Source: Bacteroidetes bacterium 4572_112 (lineage in GTDB: Bacteria > Bacteroidota > Bacteroidia > Bacteroidales > UBA1556). Taken from it: 9,098 nt of DNA. Position 1 is the first letter of the stretch, and each line of letters opens with the position of its first letter. Below the pieces are notes generated by a model. That model worked only from the letters and a program-made list of their open reading frames with translations, searched no databases and had not been told where the DNA came from. The position numbers and the translations under genes were made by a program. The stretch covers positions 1-9,098 of the forward strand of contig NIUZ01000060.1 of the NCBI GenBank assembly GCA_002254285.1, read 5' to 3'. Positions 7,455 to 9,098 of this stretch are shown piece by piece.

Positions 7455-7522
7455 CGACCTATTCTAGGTCGGGGAAAAATTATTGTGTATTTTTCTATAA
7501 ATCTGTGACCTCTTCAAGGCCA
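7455..7522. repeat. Pair of small GACCT-type hairpins 51 bp apart
   Basis: The first hairpin is cgacct (7455-7460), loop attct, aggtcg (7466-7471), a perfect 6-bp stem. The second is tgacct (7506-7511), loop cttca, aggcca (7517-7522), with the same geometry and one mismatched pair. A third, arm-only copy, acgacct, lies at 7604-7610. They fill the 274-bp gap between the synthase terminator and the convergent ATPase gene. Their role is unknown. They resemble short dispersed hairpin repeats found between genes in Bacteroidota. Confidence 0.5.
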
Positions 7523-7635
7523 ATTATTATTTTGATATCTAAGTGAATCTATTTTGAAATATTTTACCTCGCTATAAATACAAAATAGTTAATAATTATA
7601 GTTACGACCTTGAATGGAATTAATATATAATTAAT

Positions 7636-8829
7636 CTAATACATCATTCCAAAAATCCATAGTGGAATTTTATTTCCTACGCCAAATTCAATATCATCGG
7701 CAGCAATAAATGAATTCTCAATATCCGCAATTTGCTTAAAACCTTTACTCTTACCTCCTACTTCAAAAAGGTATTTTTCGTTTATCAAAAAATCACCTTT
7801 CTCGGGATATGTTATGGAATAATTCTCTGAAAGTTGATTCAGAAAGAAAGTTTCTCTTAGATTTCCTATATTTGGTTTTTCGGCCATTATAGCAAACATA
7901 TAGTTTGTATTATCAAGAAATATTTTCTCAGGCTTTTGTAAAAGGCCATCTCCAAAACTATTTCTTCGAATAGAGTTTAGCACTCCTGCTTGTTGCAAAT
8001 AAGTTATGTATAAAAGCACAGTTTTTCGGGTAACTTTCATTTTTTTTGCCAAAGCTGATATGTTTGGTTTAAATGGAACTGACTGACTTATAATATATAA
8101 CAACAACTTAATTTTGCCAATTATAGAAACATCAGTATTTCGTAATAGAGGCAGTTCTATTTCTATAATCATATTTATCACCTCTTGAATCCTCTTGTAA
8201 TATAATTCATCATTATTATCAAAAAATGGGAAATACCCTGTTCTTAAATATTCGCTAAAATATTGAAGTGGTTTTATCTTCTTCCCAATATCTAATGATA
8301 ATTCTGTGTGATTTTTTAAAATAGAATCTAATCCTATTGGCTCAAATTCCATATTATATCTATAAATAAGAAACTCTCGGAAAGACATTCCTTGCATATC
8401 GTAAACCAATGCTCGCCTACTTAAATCTGATTTTGAGTTAAGAATTTCTAATAAGGACGATCCAGTAAAAACTACTTTTAAGTTAGGAAAATGGTCGTAA
8501 ATATTCTTTAATTCTACCGACCAATTTGAATATTTATGCACCTCATCAATAAAAAGATGCTCACCACCCTTAGCAATAAATTCTTCTACAAAATCGAATA
8601 ATCTATGTTCCAAAAAGTAAAAATTATCCATGGAAATGTATAAAGCTTTATCCGATTGTCCATAATTAAGCTTTATATATTGCAAAAGAACAGTTGTTTT
8701 ACCAACTCCTCTTGAGCCCTTAATTCCAACTAGTCGTTCATTCCAAGGTAATTTATTAAGTATATACCTTTGAAAATCAAGGCTTACACCATCAATTAAT
8801 CCCGTATGTAATTTCCTTAAAAGTTTCAT
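7636..8829 (-). CDS. AAA_14/DUF4143-type ATP-binding protein
   Basis: The 397-residue product starts at the ATG at 8827-8829. Walker A GSRGVGKTT spans 38-46, Walker B LFIDE 92-96, followed by a VHKYSNW segment typical of the family. A sensor-1-like FTGSS is at 121-125 and an arginine pair (R138-R139) sits in LSRRALVYDMQGMSFREFL. Residues 251-288 look like a winged helix (ISALAKKMKVTRKTVLLYIT). The C-terminal DUF4143 region holds NLRETFFLNQL at 323-333 and DFLINEKYLFEVGGKSKG at 346-363, a PD-(D/E)xK-like remnant in which the usual ExK reads EVG. Members are numerous in Bacteroidota and archaea, and their cellular role is unknown. A toxin-antitoxin or defence role has no support here. It stands alone, convergent with the synthase gene, behind a palindrome array and probable promoter. 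Confidence 0.9.
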   Translation of the reverse strand: MKLLRKLHTGLIDGVSLDFQRYILNKLPWNERLVGIKGSRGVGKTTVLLQYIKLNYGQSDKALYISMDNFYFLEHRLFDFVEEFIAKGGEHLFIDEVHKYSNWSVELKNIYDHFPNLKVVFTGSSLLEILNSKSDLSRRALVYDMQGMSFREFLIYRYNMEFEPIGLDSILKNHTELSLDIGKKIKPLQYFSEYLRTGYFPFFDNNDELYYKRIQEVINMIIEIELPLLRNTDVSIIGKIKLLLYIISQSVPFKPNISALAKKMKVTRKTVLLYITYLQQAGVLNSIRRNSFGDGLLQKPEKIFLDNTNYMFAIMAEKPNIGNLRETFFLNQLSENYSITYPEKGDFLINEKYLFEVGGKSKGFKQIADIENSFIAADDIEFGVGNKIPLWIFGMMY

Positions 8830-8841
8830 ATTTCTATATTT

Positions 8842-8979
8842 TGTGTCTTACAAAATACAAATGTACGCATTTTTTGTGTTCTATAGGATACATTTTTACA
8901 ATATTTTGTATCTTACAGAATACAAAAATACATACTTATTGTATTCTGCAAGATACATTTTTACGTTATTTTGCATCTT
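8842..8979. repeat. Array of five alternating imperfect palindromes at 32-33 bp pitch (candidate operator array)
   Basis: Four 18-bp units lie at 8842-8859, 8875-8892, 8907-8924 and 8940-8957, and a fifth half unit at 8972-8979. Start-to-start spacing is 33, 32, 33 and 32 bp. Units 1 and 3 read tgtRtctt-NN-aRaataca; units 2 and 4 read the reverse complement, tgtRttct-NN-aRgataca. The interval after units 2 and 4 is nearly the same (tttacaatatt and tttacgttatt), so the whole is a 65-bp tandem repeat of about two copies. It begins 13 bp upstream of the ATPase start codon and overlaps its probable promoter, which suggests regulator binding. No CRISPR-like spacer diversity or cas gene is present. 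Confidence 0.8.
8923..8951 (-). promoter_or_regulatory. Probable promoter of the ATPase gene, embedded in the palindrome array
   Basis: On the minus strand TTG (8951-8949), an 18-nt spacer and TATTTTTG (8930-8923) fit the Bacteroidota consensus. The -33 triplet lies in palindrome 4 and the -7 overlaps the edge of palindrome 3. The predicted leader is about 87 nt and would contain palindromes 1 and 2. A second -7 match, TACATTTG, at 8865-8858 lacks a -33 partner. Confidence 0.45.
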
Positions 8980-9098
8980 ATACCAAATTAATATCAAAAC
9001 ACGCCATATAAATCGTTTATATTTCCCTATTACTGCGTTAAAAATTATTTCCATAGCTACGGCTATGCAAATAATTTTTGCCTTCTAATAGGAAAATA
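8978..9098. repeat. Large MITE/REP-like hairpin element, running off the right edge
   Basis: Bases 9020-9057 and 9062-9098 form an imperfect inverted repeat around a TACG loop: outer arms tatttccctatta/taataggaaaata (one mismatch), an unpaired asymmetric patch (ctgcgtt against gccttc), then aaaaattattt and catagc paired with gctatg and aaataattttt. A 7-bp palindrome (atataaa-tcg-tttatat) precedes it at 9006-9022. The probable left end is ttataccaaattaatat at 8978-8994. No protein frame of interest is present. Similar ACTGCGTTAAAA...TTTTTGCCTT hairpins are, to my recollection, dispersed in Bacteroidota genomes. The end of the element is outside the window. Confidence 0.65.

Noticed and set aside
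7619..7635. attaat-N5-attaat hairpin just past the ATPase stop codon as its terminator
   Set aside because: The stem is six A-U pairs only and such palindromes are common by chance in this composition. It is too weak to call.
7636..8829. DUF4143 ATPase as part of a toxin-antitoxin or defence island
   Set aside because: The neighbours are an unrelated biosynthetic gene on one side and non-coding repeats on the other. No nuclease, methylase or antitoxin partner is visible in the window.
8842..8979. CRISPR array
   Set aside because: Unit pitch is 32-33 bp with 14-15 bp intervals that are partly repeated themselves, units alternate in orientation, and no cas genes are nearby.
8843..9088. 81-codon plus-strand frame
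   Set aside because: It consists of the palindrome array and the hairpin element read through. The Tyr/Phe/Ile-rich product is explained by the repeats.

Overview
The window looks like a chromosomal segment of an AT-rich member of the Bacteroidota. Three things point there. Several genes have Bacteroidota-type promoters (TTG, about 19-20 nt, TAnnTTTG), and recognisable Shine-Dalgarno sequences are scarce. The protein set also fits: a two-helix-anchored VWA membrane protein, a choice-of-anchor-Q beta-helix protein, an AAA_14/DUF4143 ATPase, and an alpha-oxoamine synthase of the kind used for sphingolipid-like or sulfonolipid-like lipids. No rRNA, tRNA, CRISPR array, transposase or prophage gene is visible.

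Layout. The window opens inside the 3' end of a beta-helix surface or secreted protein (1-639, +). A 439-nt gene-free stretch follows, holding a nested inverted-repeat element (925-1045). Next are yaaA (1079-1843, -) and, divergent from it, a DUF1232 protein with a hydrolase-like C-terminal half (1977-3062, +). That gene converges on a VWA-domain membrane protein (3116-5203, -), with a shared bidirectional hairpin terminator between them. A short divergent promoter region separates the VWA gene from yggS (5279-5956, +), the PLP-homeostasis protein. yggS is followed on the same strand by a PLP-dependent alpha-oxoamine synthase (6105-7361, +, GTG start), which ends in a strong intrinsic terminator (7399-7441). 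The last gene is a DUF4143-type ATPase (7636-8829, -).

The coding content is mostly housekeeping or widespread accessory genes, and I see no clear new multi-gene system. The most unusual part is the non-coding right end. Upstream of the ATPase lies an array of five 18-bp imperfect palindromes in alternating orientation at a 32-33 bp pitch, overlapping a probable promoter. It is directly followed by a large MITE/REP-like hairpin that appears to have inserted into the fifth palindrome and runs off the window edge. The second item worth attention is the DUF1232 protein, whose C-terminal half resembles an alpha/beta hydrolase with Asn in place of the nucleophile Ser.

The proposed working relations are modest. 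YggS may buffer PLP used by enzymes such as the adjacent oxoamine synthase, and the palindrome array may be an operator of the ATPase gene. Both are inferences from position.
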